From assembly GCF_043641665.1 (NCBI RefSeq), contig NC_092200.1, forward strand, positions 1,688,572-1,752,571: a stretch of 64,000 nt of DNA, written 5' to 3'. The notes below the pieces were generated by a model. It saw only the letters and a program-made list of their open reading frames with translations, was not told the origin of the DNA and did no database searches. A program made the translations under genes and the position numbers. The DNA comes from Enoplosus armatus (lineage: Eukaryota; Chordata; Actinopteri; Centrarchiformes; Enoplosidae). The first letter of the stretch is position 1. Each line of letters opens with the position of its first letter. Of the stretch, positions 24,981-37,700 are shown piece by piece.

Positions 24981-27900
24981 GGCAAAAAGAGACGTTTTTA
25001 CATTTACATTTCAGGCGTTTAGCTGACACTCTCCAGAGAGACTCACAATGAGGGAACAAGTCATAAAAGCTTCAGTTCCTCCATCATCAACGTTACACTG
25101 AGGACATTTCCATTTTACATTTGAGTTGGTGCTCTTATCCACAGTGACTAAGAGCCGTAAATCACAGAAAAGTACACTCAATTCACTGTCTAACTCTCTT
25201 TCTGGCACTTATTGTCCTCTGTGCTAAAGTCCACCCACCTGCGACCCAACAAACTGTAAAAACTAGTCAGACTTCTGACTCTTGTGACATGTTTTCTTGA
25301 CTGTTTATCTATGTAATATAAAGCACTTTGTAACAGCTGTTACCCAGTCAATGATGGCCCCCCCATCTTACCTACCAGAGTCACCACCCCAGTCCTACAG
25401 CCAGAGGAAACCTCTTGGAGGGGCATCTGACTTCCCTGGGCGGGGAACGATAAATGATGATGGAAATATTGTCGATATTCATTTGAACAATATAGATTGA
25501 TGAATTCTTTCCATGAAAATGTTGTGAGAGGCAGCTGCACTCGTTGCATTACGATCCTTCTGCAAGATTCACTGTATTTTTTAACTGGCATTGAATCGCG
25601 GGCCCCTGCAGGGGTGGGCGACTACCACTCAGCCACTTGTGTGACTCTGGAAGTCCTATTTTTAACAGACAGATAATCAAACCATGACACAGACTTCTTT
25701 TCTTGCTGACATGTTGCTGTATGTGATGTGAAGACGAATTGTTTTCCCTTAACCTGCTCACGTTATTCAGTTTGTTCATCATGTGCACCATCCTGACCAA
25801 CTGCTGCTTCATGGCCATGTCCGAGCCGGCGTACTGGGCCAAATACCTGGAGTAAGTACACCTGTCTGTCTGTTTGTTTGCCTGTCTGTCTTTGACCAGT
25901 TGTATCCCTCAATCAAACCTCAATCACCATTTGAAGGGTAGGGGGTTCCCGCCGACTGCTGTTGAATGTAGTGCTGCCAGCAAATGCCAGCACGCTGAGC
26001 TCTGATGGTGTGATGGCATCCAGGCCAGGGGAAGGAGCTTATGAGGCAGGCTGGGAGGAGACCTGGCCCATCGCTCTGCACAAACTGTCTGAATGCAAAG
26101 CTCACTTTGGGACTAATGCCATTTTGCCATTTTTCCTGTGTAAACAAATGTGATTTTGATGGGAGTACAGCACTGGGCAGACTGTCGAACATGCTCAGTG
26201 TAACAGCCTCATGTTGCTGCAGCAGCCTGTATCAACTCTGCCTCCCGTGTTAGGAAGCCCTGATGCGAATGATCACATGCTCCTCTGTTGAGAAAATGAG
26301 CCTTTAGCCAGTTAAACTCTGAAAGACAAAATTTACACCTACTGGCGGCCAGAACAACTAAATACCCTCGTTTCATTTCTGTGTGTGATCACATTGGTAA
26401 TTTTGTCATTTCTGTCACACGATGCATCCCTGCAATGATGACTTTAGTTACCATGCGAGGCGGTTACAGTGGTACAGCGGGCTGAAAACTGTCACAGCGT
26501 GCTTAGTTCAGTCATTTACATTTCCGTTTCCTGTTTTATTTTGTTAATTTACTCTCCTCTCGTTTCGGTCTACTTCACTTCCTGTCTTTGTGTGTTTTCC
26601 CGCCTGTGTGATTGTCTTCACCTGTCCTGATTAGTTTCACCTGCCCCTCGTTATCTCCACCTGGCTCCTGTGTGTGTTTCCCCCTCCCCGGTGCCATGTT
26701 GTTGTATGTTGTTGTATGTTGTTGTTGTATGTTGCAGGTTGTTGTATGTTGTTGCAGGTTGTTGTATGTTGTTGTATGTTGTTGCAGGTTGTTGTATGTT
26801 GTTGTATGTTGTTGTATGTTGTTGCAGGTTGTTGTATGTTGTTGTATGTTGTTGTATGTTGTTGTATGTTGTTGCAGGTTGTTGCAGGTTGTTGTAGGTT
26901 GTTGTAGGTTGTTGCAGGTTGTTGCAGGTTGTTGCAGGTTGTTGTAGGTTGTTGCAGGTTGTTGCAGGTTGTTGTAGGTTGTTGTATGTTGTTGTATGTT
27001 GTTGCAGGTTGTTGCAGGTTGTTGTAGGTTGTTGTAGGTTGTTGTAGGTTGTTGTAGGTTGTTGTATGTTGTTGCAGGTTTTGTAGGTTGTTGTATGTTG
27101 TATGTTGTTGCAGGTTGTTGTATGTTGTTGCAGGTTGTTGTAGGTTGTTGCAGGTTGTTGTATGTTGTTGCAGGTTGTTGTTTGTTGTTGCAGGTTGTTG
27201 TTTGTTGTTGTATGTTGTTGCAGGTTGTTGTAGGTTGTATGTTGTTGTAGGTTGTTGTATGTTGTTGCAGGTTGTTGTATGTTGTTGTATGTTGTTGCAG
27301 GTTGTTGTATGTTGTTGCAGGTTGTTGCAGGTTGTTGTATGTTGTTGCAGGTTGTTGTATGTTGTTGCAGGTTGTTGCAGGTTGTTGTATGTTGTTGTAG
27401 GTTGTTGTATGTTGTTGCAGGTTGTTGTATGTTGTTGCAGGTTGCTGCAGGTTGTTGTATGTTGTTGCAGGTTGTTGCAGGTTGTTGTATGTTGCAGGTT
27501 GTTGTATGTTGTTGCAGGTTGTTGCAGGTTGTTGTATGTTGTTGTATGTTGTTGCAGGTTGTTGCAGGTTGTTGTATGTTGTTGCAGGTTGTTGCAGGTT
27601 GTTGTATGTTGTTGTAGGTTGTTGTATGTTGTTGTAGGTTGTTGTATGTTGTTGCAGGTTGTTGTATGTTGTTGCAGGTTGTTGTATGTTGTTGCAGGTT
27701 GTTGCAGGTTGTTGTATGTTGTTGCAGGTTGTTGTATGTTGTTGTAGGTTGTTGTATGTTGTTGCAGGTTGTTGCAGGTTGTTGTATGTTGTTGTATGTT
27801 GTTGCAGGTTGCTGCAGGTTGTTGCAGGTTGCTGCAGGTTGTTGTATGTTGTTGTATGTTGTAGGTTGTTGTAGGTTGTTGCAGGTTGTTGTATGTTGTT

Positions 27901-30900
27901 GCAGGTTGCTGCAGGTTGTTGTATGTTGTTGTATGTTGTTGCAGGTTGTTGTATGTTGCAGGTTGTTGTATGTTGCTGCAGGTTGTTGTATGTTGCTGCA
28001 GGTTGTTGTATGTTGTTGCAGGTTGTTGTAGGTTGTTGTATGTTGTTGTATGTTGTTGCAGGTTGTTGCAGGTTGTTGCAGGTTGTTGTATGTTGTTGTA
28101 GGTTGTTGTATGTTGTTGTATGTTGTTGCAGGTTGTTGCAGGTTGTTGTATGTTGTTGTAGGTTGTTGTATGTTGTTGCAGGTTGTTGTATGTTGTTGCT
28201 GTGTGTTACCTGTCTTGGCTCCCTGTTTCCCAGTGTTCCTTGTGTTTTTGGATTTCTGGACTCTGATTCTTGCCTGCTCCTTGTTTGATCTGTTTGCCTG
28301 TTTGGACCACTGCCTGTCTGACTATCCTGTAAGTCTTTGTCCCCCTGGATATGATCATTAAATCCCCTGCATCTACTTTGCCTCTGTGTCTGCAATTGGG
28401 TCCTATTCCTCGTGTTCCTTGCTGCCATCAAAAAGAAAACAAACATCACACAGATTTAGTTCATTTTTTCAGCTGTCTTTTTGTGCACACAAGGACTCCT
28501 TTGTAGAAAACAGTTCTACTAGGATTATCTTAATATGTGCCACGGAACCAAAAAGGACGACTTCAGAGGCAGTAACGTGAATCTTTAATCAAGTCAGGAA
28601 ACGGGTCGATCAGGCAGACCAAACCAAAGAGGGGCAGGCGAGAGCTAGGCATGACACACGAGACAATCCGGCAGAGGGTACGTGGATCTGGGCCGGCATA
28701 AGAACAGGTGACTGATTAGGGCAACGACATCCAGGTGTGGAGACGGGCGGGAGGAGGAGAATATAAGGCAGGTAAACACAGAGCAGAAAGCAGGCAAGAT
28801 GGCCTCTATCAAGGTGAACTCGTGACAATATGTTGCTTCAGAATGTTTCAGTGAACTTTTTAAAGGCACTTTCCTAAACTTGGCCAAACTATTCGAATAC
28901 GTTGAAGCCACCAGACTCACTGGTGAAAATGTGTGTTTTTTGTGATTCGGATGAAGTGACCCTCGAAGGTATTTCTTCACCACTGGCTTCCAGCTGTGGC
29001 TGCTGCTGCTGACGTGACTGGCTCTCTCTCTCCTGTCCGTCTGTCTTTGTACGGTTGAGTTGACACCCTGTTGGGTCAAACTTGTTTCTGGGGACAAAAT
29101 AAATAAGTGAAGGATGTTTGTCTGCGAGTCGAGGTTCTGCTGATGTTATGAATATTCATCCTGCCTCTCCTCTTTTCTTCTGTCTCTCCTGCTGCTCTCC
29201 ACTCCTTTCTCCTTCATCTCTCCCACGTCTTCTCTTCCTCCTCTCGCTTCCCTCTCCTCTCCATCTGTCTCTTCTTACTTTCCTTCCACCGTCCTTTTCT
29301 CTTCTTCTTTCTCTACCATCCATGTCACCTTAATTCTTTCATCTTTCATCCCCGTCCTTTTCCTCATTCTCGTCCCCCGTCCTCCTTACCTCCAACTTTC
29401 TCTTTTCTTTCCCTCCTTCCTCCCGTCCTCTCTCTGTCCTCTTCACTCACAAAAATGTCTCTTCCCTTTCCATTGCTGACCATTTCCTCTTTTCATTTCC
29501 TTGCCCCTCCCTCTCTCAGGTATACCTTCACAGGTATCTATACGTTCGAGTCTCTCATAAAGATCTTGGCGAGGGGTTTCTGTGTGGGACCCTTCACCTT
29601 CCTGAGGGACCCCTGGAACTGGCTCGACTTCAGTGTCATCGTCATGGCGTGAGTCAAACACGAACACACAGCAGCACCTCACACACATTCTCATTCACTT
29701 CAATGAAAACCACTGCAGGGGGTGTCCTGTTTGTAGAGCGCGCTGGCCAAAGAATCGCAGGGTAATGTCGTGTTCACATTATCGTAGAAAACAGCTTTTA
29801 GTGCGTTCCTTCCATCGTTGTGTCTGTGGTTCAGACCTGAGCATGCTGGGACATTTGTTAGTGCAGCGATTAAAGATGGAGAACATCGTTTAAGATGTGC
29901 TTCTAAATGTAAATAACCACCAGTGATCACTTCAAACCCAAACAAAACATGTGCTGGGTGAAATATCAGCCCCCATTAGCCACTAACATGAAATATTTAG
30001 CATATTGCTAATACGTTAGCTGCACAGACTCCTAATTAGAAACAAGAGCCTCGTTTCTCTGCTGTAATGCTTCAGTTGAGTCCATTCTCACTCTGTTTCT
30101 TCCACTTCACAACGCAGTGTTTTTAATTAACGCACTGCGTTGTTGTAGCAGCAGTGTGGTGGGATGAAAAGATAAATCTTATATCCAAAATCCTGAAAGT
30201 CTACATACTGCACATTCTTACATAATAAAATCCAGCTTCCAACAGAAAACTGTTGTCATTCACTAATTCTGTTTTTTTCTTTTCTTAATAGTTGACAATA
30301 TGAAAGGCCTCACAAACACCCAAAACATGTCATGCTGCAGTACAATCAACACTTCCTGTACATGTTTCACATTAAAAGCCCACCAGGAAAGGCGAGTGAT
30401 AATGTCATCTCAGCTGCTGGGAGGCTTTTAATGTGAAACATCTGTGCAGGAAGAGAACTGAAAGTAGAACTGATTGGAAAGAATCAGTGGGAGAGAAAAC
30501 TGCGAGCAGAGAGAGTCTGACATGACTCTGTATTGGTGGGATTAGGGCGGTGGAATTAGAAAATAAAGGCTCATACAAGCCTGTCTCCAGTTGAGGTACA
30601 TAAACTTGGAAATGTATGGTTTTAGTCCGTTTGTGCAGCTAAGCAGAAACATATTCGTTAAATTCAGACACATTTGCAAAGTAAGGAGAAAGTCGGCTCT
30701 CCAGCTACAGAACTTGTCTCATTGTGCTGTCGGTCCAAGTACTCAGACAAACTTCAGGCTGCAGCATCACATTTCATTAATGCACTTAATAAGCAGAAGT
30801 TTGGACGGGTAAAAATAGAATTCATGTTTCACGTCTGCAGTGGTGGAAAGTGACGACTGACTCCACTGCTTTTATTTGACTGTTCCACTTATTAGTTAAT

Positions 30901-33900
30901 TATTAGAGTAAAACATGATCATAAAATATGATGCACTATCAAAGTAAAGTACCCAACAGTATAACAACTAGTTAAAATGTTTTCGACGAGCTACAATATT
31001 AAAATGTTGCATCCACGTTAATGTTATGTTATGAATATTATCTAAAACGGCTGAAATTGCAGAACACATTTTGTCTATAATATTTCTGTACTTTCACTTT
31101 AGAATGCAGAACTGTATTTTTATATTAATGTACTTTTACTTTGTAAGGAGTAAAGGATCAAAATACTTCTTAGGACACGCTTTGCAGGTTATCTTCACTG
31201 TGATGAATTATAATTTAAGGAGGGAAAATCAATTAAGTTTAATGGCTTTTCACAGGATTCACCTCACCAGTGTCTCTAAACAGGAGGTGTTCCTAATATT
31301 TTGGACATTCACTGTAAATCTCATGTTTGTCCAAAATACAACTTGTCTGGTTCCAAAGCATCTTTCAACTGAAGTCAAATAATGTTGATAGCGACAGCAG
31401 CAATTTGCTAACTTCTTGTTGACTGGAGCTGAAGCACCAACGTGTTCCTGAGTGACAATGACCTCAGTGAGGTCTGGACCCTGGACCCTGGGGTCTAGAC
31501 CCTGGACCCTGGCGGTGTTAGTGCCTCGCTCCACCCGCTGACCTCTGCTCTCCTTGAATTAAATCCCATTACACGGCAGTCTGGCCTGTATGGTCGGAGG
31601 GATCTGGGGGGGTTGAAAGGGTGTAGGACGGGTGTTTGTTTGACCCTCCATTTAAAAACACCCACCTCCCAGAGGGGCCGCGTGTCAGCTGGTGGGAGGC
31701 GACGATCAAGAAAAACTGTTTGGTCTTTGTTTCTTTTTTCAAACAATTGTGGGATTTCTTTCAAGGACACTCTGATCTTTCATTGAACAGACGTTGACGT
31801 CTGAAATGTCTAATGAGTAACAGCCCCACCCTTTAAAATGGCCATGTTTGTTCACTGTTTGTATTTCTTACAGTTTAGCTCAGCAATGCGATCATTCTCA
31901 GCAGGCAGCACTCAAATTTTGGACGTCAGAGCGTCCTTGAACGCACCACTAAGAGTTTCCACTCATGCCTCCTCCACGACGCACTGTAAAGCAACTTTGA
32001 TTTACTCTTTAAACGAGATGCATTATCTCTCTGCAGTAAGCAGCTCTAAAACAGGATGGTATGATCTGGACAAAGGAATGTAGAGTGAAAATGGCTTTTA
32101 GTTCACAGGTTAAACATATAAACACACCAGGACGGCCTTTTAATGTCGCTGCTGTCCTGCTTATGATTATTAACTTCAGTTGAATGGTTACTCGATCGTG
32201 TCTTTCCCCTTTTAAAAACTGCATGAGTTCAAAATATATATGAATATACAGTATATCTATACTTTAAGAGAAACAAATATGAAGTAAAGTAGATGACCGA
32301 GGAGAGCTGAACATCTCATCTCTGATCGGTTCCTTTTCAGATGGGGAAATAAAATATCCAAAAACATACAGACATACATACAAACAATGCAAACAACAAA
32401 CCTACAGAAACAGTGAAACAGAAAAGACAACAGGCCCTAAATGAATGATTTGCTGGCGGGATGATAGGCGCGATGAATAAGATGACTTTACTCTTTACTT
32501 AAGAGAAAAGTGGCTCCCTCAGTGACACCCATGCATTTTCCAAATTACAGGTTTGAAAAGCCGAAGGCTCCCTAAACTCACTCAGCACATAAATGACTGT
32601 CAAACCGTCAATCGCCAGTCGCTTTGTCTCAGGAAGAAAAAGAGCGTGACCTGTCCACTCCAGTAATTGACTGACTGATGGAAAATCGCTGCGGTTTGGT
32701 TTGGTTAGCGATCAGGCGGCGATCAATCAGAGAGCTGAGGAGCGGGAGGCGTGCAGCGAGGGACGCCGCGGGGAAGATAAACGATCAGAATGAACCGATG
32801 GGATCGATAGTTGACCCCGAGGCTGGCTCCGAGGTTAGCGTGCGGTGTAATGAAGAGGTGTCACCTCCACCGCGGCCGCTCGCTAAATTGAAGCGTCTTG
32901 ATGAAGGTGCCCTCAGATGGTGGGAAGCCGCGTCTGCACGGTTACATAATACCACCCTGACGACCTGCCGCCAAATCCCTCAGAGGGAAAAATGGCTTCA
33001 CTTAAAGGACAAAGTCACCATTAAAACAGTTAGCTCTTAAAACACACTGCTGATGTACTTTACATTCTGTCTGCGTTCAGTCTCCACCTATACTGATCAT
33101 TTGCTTTGCTCAATATGTTTTGGAGGGAACATGAGTTCTGCCTGGAAGCGTGACATCGCTGCACCACAGAGGAGTCTTAGGGAGGTGGTTGGGTGGCGTT
33201 CAAAGGGCGGGACTTTGACACCAGAGACCGGGGTTCACGTGCTACGACCAACAACACTTCAGCGTTGGGGAAAGATGGCGGTTTTGGTTAGATACTGAGA
33301 AGGTCCGTGTTTTTGAAAACAAGCGAGACCACCATCTTCCCCTAACCTTAGGAGTGGGGGTATGTTCGCACAGAAACTAGTTAGTGAGAAGATCCAAAAG
33401 GTTTATACCTGTTCCAACCGGCCACAGTGGAAGGTGGAGTGAGGAGAGAGCCGGTCAGACGGTCTCTCCTGGAGGACATTCATAGTGCTGCTCTTGGTTT
33501 CTCACGTGAAAACTGAAGTGGTGTCACAAATGAAAAAGGAACGCTGGCATTACAGTGACGGCTTCGTACGATGAAGCTTATGTTGCACTTTTATACATAG
33601 ACAACACTCCTGTGTTACTTTTTTAACTTCCCTTGAACATAATTTATGAGGGGACAGATTTCGCCATATAAAACTTAGATGATACTGCAGATTTCCTCAA
33701 GTTATTAACTTAATGTCCACAGAACATGTGTGATGTTAATGAGACACATCTATCAGGGTTAAGCGGCCTGCAGTGAGACGTCTGAATGAAGCTGTTCATC
33801 TGAGGGATTAAATGAAGTAATTGGAGGGTTTGATCCACGAGCACCAATTATCCCTTCTTCTGAGAGTATCACTAAAGTGAGAGGAAATAAGTATATTTAG

Positions 33901-34258
33901 CACACTAATTACTAATTTATCAATATGTTATCTTGTCTGTTGGGGGTCACCCAGCATTTTTTCTTGAAATATATTAAACGTACAGCTTTTCTGATTTACA
34001 TCAAAACCAACACGTGTTCAAAAAATATCAGCGTGAAGTCACAACTCATCAACGTGTGACTCTTACAAACTGCACTCTTTAAAGGCTCCACTGTCTGTAC
34101 CGCAGCCCTCCTCTAGTCACTGGGAAAAGGCATTCTGGGAAATTGAGTCTATGAGGGAACGAAAGTTTTCTTTTAAAATACTGTTAATGTTTCACCTGCT
34201 CCTTCCTTCATGTTTGTCCACTGTTCAGTGACGAAGTGTGGATCTCTCGTTTGGACAC

Positions 34259-34351
<93 letters not shown>

Positions 34352-34444
34352 GTCAGTAAGTGTGTGTCCTTGAACCGAGGGCCACCCTGCGGTCAGATGG
34401 ATCTTTAGCAGGACAGGGACACATAAGTCACCTCTTCACACACA

Positions 34445-34514
<70 letters not shown>

Positions 34515-34578
34515 ATGGAGAACATGTTGAGTGAATGTGCGGTCATATACACAAAAAATACCATGATAGTGCATCTAT

Positions 34579-34612
<34 letters not shown>

Positions 34613-34678
34613 CGCCCCTGACACATCACCCCTCTGTTGCCCGGGCTTTATTAAAACCAGAGTGATGGTCGGTAAATA

Positions 34679-34749
<71 letters not shown>

Positions 34750-37700
34750 TGTCTGATTGATGCTCTCCTTCCCTCCCACTGAGTCAGGATTCCCATGGTA
34801 ACAGAGTCCATCACCCTCCCCTCCACACACACACACACACACTCGGCCCGCCCCTGTGTTACTGATATTGCTGGTGTAATGACATGTTAATGGCTGCCAT
34901 CACCAGACCAGCAGCACCAGACTCGTCAGCCATTTTCACAGCATTAAAGGTGCAACATTTTATATCTTCTCAGCGTAATAAAAATCCTCCATAAATCCTC
35001 ACTATGTTAATTAAAAGGCATCTGAATTATTACCTTAAAGACATGAGGTTTGCACCGAATTTGGAGGGAAATCTGCTGCTTTACAGCTCATAACAGATAG
35101 AGGGCGCTGAGGGTGCAGTTGCATAGTGGACGCCAGTTAAATGCAAGTTTAGACAAGGACGCAAACCTGAAAATGCTTCAACTTTAACAAAACAATTTGC
35201 AGGTAAATTCATGGACATTTTGAGACTAGAAAATAAGAAAGAGACTGAAAGGAAATAACACATAACAACATAACACACCCGGTCGATGCATATGCTGCGA
35301 GCTAACGTCTGTGCAGTCGAAGCAATTAAACTTGTGTGACGCGTATTCATCCTGAAGCACTGTAACAAAGCGAAGGGAGCCAGAGGTTTCACAGTTTCCC
35401 CCTCAGAAGATGGTGGAAGACGTCACTCTGGTGGATAACAATCATTTAGACAACTGACCCAAATATATTTGCTCCCTCCCACAACACCTTAGAGGTCTTC
35501 TGGGAAATGAGAACCAATTTTAACTCTGCCTCCCATATTGTTTATAATATGATAAAACTGACAATAATCAAATTCATTACGTGTTAGAATTCCTGTGGAC
35601 GTTCTCAGTCAGTCAGTTAAACCACTTTGTTTATGTTCACAGGCTGCAAATTCACACTGCAAAGAGGGTTTTCCCTTTCCGCTTGTTTCTTTTCGTTGTG
35701 TTTGGAGGCAGGAAAACGTTTCAGCACATCATTCTGAGGTTGAAGTGATTCCATTTTAAACTCATGAAAGTAAATTCGTCAGTATATTGATTGAAAACCA
35801 AGTAACAAAAAGACAAAAAAGGTTGACCCAACATGGAGACACACATTACCATCAGAGCAGAACTGATCCTTTGGCCTCCCCAGTGTGAAGTGTCTCTGCC
35901 GGTCATCTCTACCTGCATCTAAACGGCCTGTTCTGGCTGCTGTGCCCCCCCCGCCTCCACTGTAATTCAATCAGCCTGCCAGTCAACGGCGGTGAAATAT
36001 GAGCCGTTAGCAGCTTGGGATCAGATGACTCAATCTAACCGGGGGCCCAAAATGGCTGCCGTCGCCTGGCGCCCTCCCGGCTCTCGTGGCCTCGTCTGAT
36101 TCGATCTAAAAGGCAGAGAAGTGGGACCTTCACAGCCCGGCTGCGTACAAACATCACATTTTACGTTTTAGTTTGAATTCAACAGATTTCGTAGTACTTT
36201 TTTACCTGAATGTGTCTGGATGCTGAACCAGCAGCTACGTGGCCACATTTCTATATGTACACATAAACATGTACATTACTTAATTAATTACTTATCGATA
36301 GGACGGTGAAAAAGCTAATCCCATGTGGTCCTTGAGAGGAAGATATTCATCATCGCGATATTCATTTCCAACACAGGATTACAGATGTTATATATCTTGA
36401 TGTTCATAGGACACTAAGGTGAAAAAGACACACTTTCATTTGTTTTTATTTTTGGTGAATTTGGTGCTCTAACAAATCAAGTTGTGCTTTTAAATCATGA
36501 CCACAGTATTTTCAGACTTTGTTATGTTTTTCTTCTTTTGTTGTATGTTGACAACCACCACACTGCCCCCTACAGGCTGTTAACAGAGTTTATCAAAGTA
36601 GGGAACCTGCAGGCGCTGAGAACCTTTAGAGTGCTGAGAGCCCTGAAAACTATCTCAGTCATCCCAGGTAAGGCCTCACCACCACCAGGGGGCGACAAGG
36701 GACAGGAAAAAAAACAAACACTCGTCATCGTGACGTCATCGTTACGTCGTCGTGAACGTCCTCTCTTGTTCGTCCCATGTCTGCCGTGTCTTGCAGCACC
36801 AGCCCCCGCCCACTTCCCACTCTCTGCCCAATCAGGGGTCACCGGTGTAATCACCTGATCTGAACTGACGACACAGAAAAGAAGGAAAAGTCAGATATGT
36901 AAAAGCTGAACACATGATCCTCAACTGGAGATGTCTGATTTAGAATCACTGGCAGCGGTTTGTTGTTTGGGTAACTAGCTAATATTTTGGGATTTGAGCC
37001 CTCTTCAGCTACTGCTGTGAAGGTGAGTAATTGGCTGATCCTAAGCACCGCCCCCTAGTTACTGTTGCTATGACAGACAACTTTCAGTTAGTTACACTTT
37101 TTAGTTACGTACGGTTTGTTTTAGGTAGCGTTATATATTATATATTGCACAGGTACATTTTAACCTTGTGGTTTGTATGTAGCATAACTTTGCTAATTAG
37201 CACATTGCAGGCAGATTGGATGCTAAGCAAACAATAGTTATTGTTTACCAGTCAACAGTTTTCAGTCACAGTAAACACAAACCTTTTGGAACAAAGCGAA
37301 ACAAGAAATGTATAGACGTCAACTCTGGGAGCTTGTGACGTATTTTTCACTATTTTATAGACAGTAGACCAAAGAATTAATGGGTTAATCAGGGTAATTG
37401 ATGGTTAAAATAAATGTTAATTGCAGCCCCACCCAAAAATACGTTTACAAGTTACTAAACAGCCCTTATATTAGCTACTAAATTGTTATTGATGAGGCTG
37501 AACCTCGTCTCCAGTTTATATCCATGTGAGCAGGCGTGACCATCTGATTTCCCCTTCTTAATAGTCACTGTCTCGGGCTCGAACCTCCACTGTTGCCGCC
37601 CGACCTGGCCTGTCTTCTACTGTATCTCTCTCTGTATCTCCATTTCTCTTTCCCTCTGTGTCGGCTCGTTGTTGCTCAGTGTTGGTCATACCCCTCTGTG

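Larger units (their letters stand above)
17917..25761 (+). other. Intron 3: AT-AC U12-type intron (7845 nt)
   Basis: The 5' splice site is ATATCCTTA at 17917, nearly the U12 consensus ATATCCTTT. The 3' end reads tcccttaac (25745-25753), a near match to the U12 branch consensus TTCCTTAAC, then AC at 25760-25761, about 9 nt later. AT-AC termini are the only ones that restore the frame, as TC plus G gives Ser. Mammalian SCN genes have an AT-AC intron at this position. The intron contains MITE material (18.3-18.8 kb), minisatellites, CA/GT tracts (20781-20828, 22359-22407, 24949-24979), an AT-rich segment and a candidate enhancer. Confidence 0.93.
25852..29519 (+). other. Intron 4 (3668 nt)
   Basis: GT-AG intron, donor gtaagt. 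It contains a 1.5 kb 10-bp minisatellite inside what looks like a retroelement terminal region (26571-28420), a solo LTR at 28538-28827, and a pyrimidine-rich tract leading to the exon 5 acceptor. 25.9-26.5 kb shows no clear feature. Confidence 0.9.
29649..36575 (+). other. Intron 5 up to exon 6a (6927 nt)
   Basis: Donor gtgagt, acceptor ccctacag. It contains a dispersed repeat at 30838-31190, a GC-rich candidate regulatory block at 32640-32960, a second repeat at 33170-33420, a cluster of CA tracts at 34.25-34.85 kb, and a short GC-rich block at 35970-36130. The other stretches (31.2-32.6, 33.4-34.2, 34.9-35.9 and 36.1-36.5 kb) look like ordinary intronic sequence. Confidence 0.9.

Noticed and set aside
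25587..25640. Possible tRNA gene on the minus strand
   Set aside because: The A box is good, but the B box is degraded and no acceptor stem or full cloverleaf forms. A SINE head fits better.
26575..28449. 624-codon minus-strand frame rich in Gln, Thr, Asn and Tyr
   Set aside because: It is produced by a 10-bp tandem repeat that lacks stops in several frames on both strands. It lies antisense in an intron and has no domain or conserved start.
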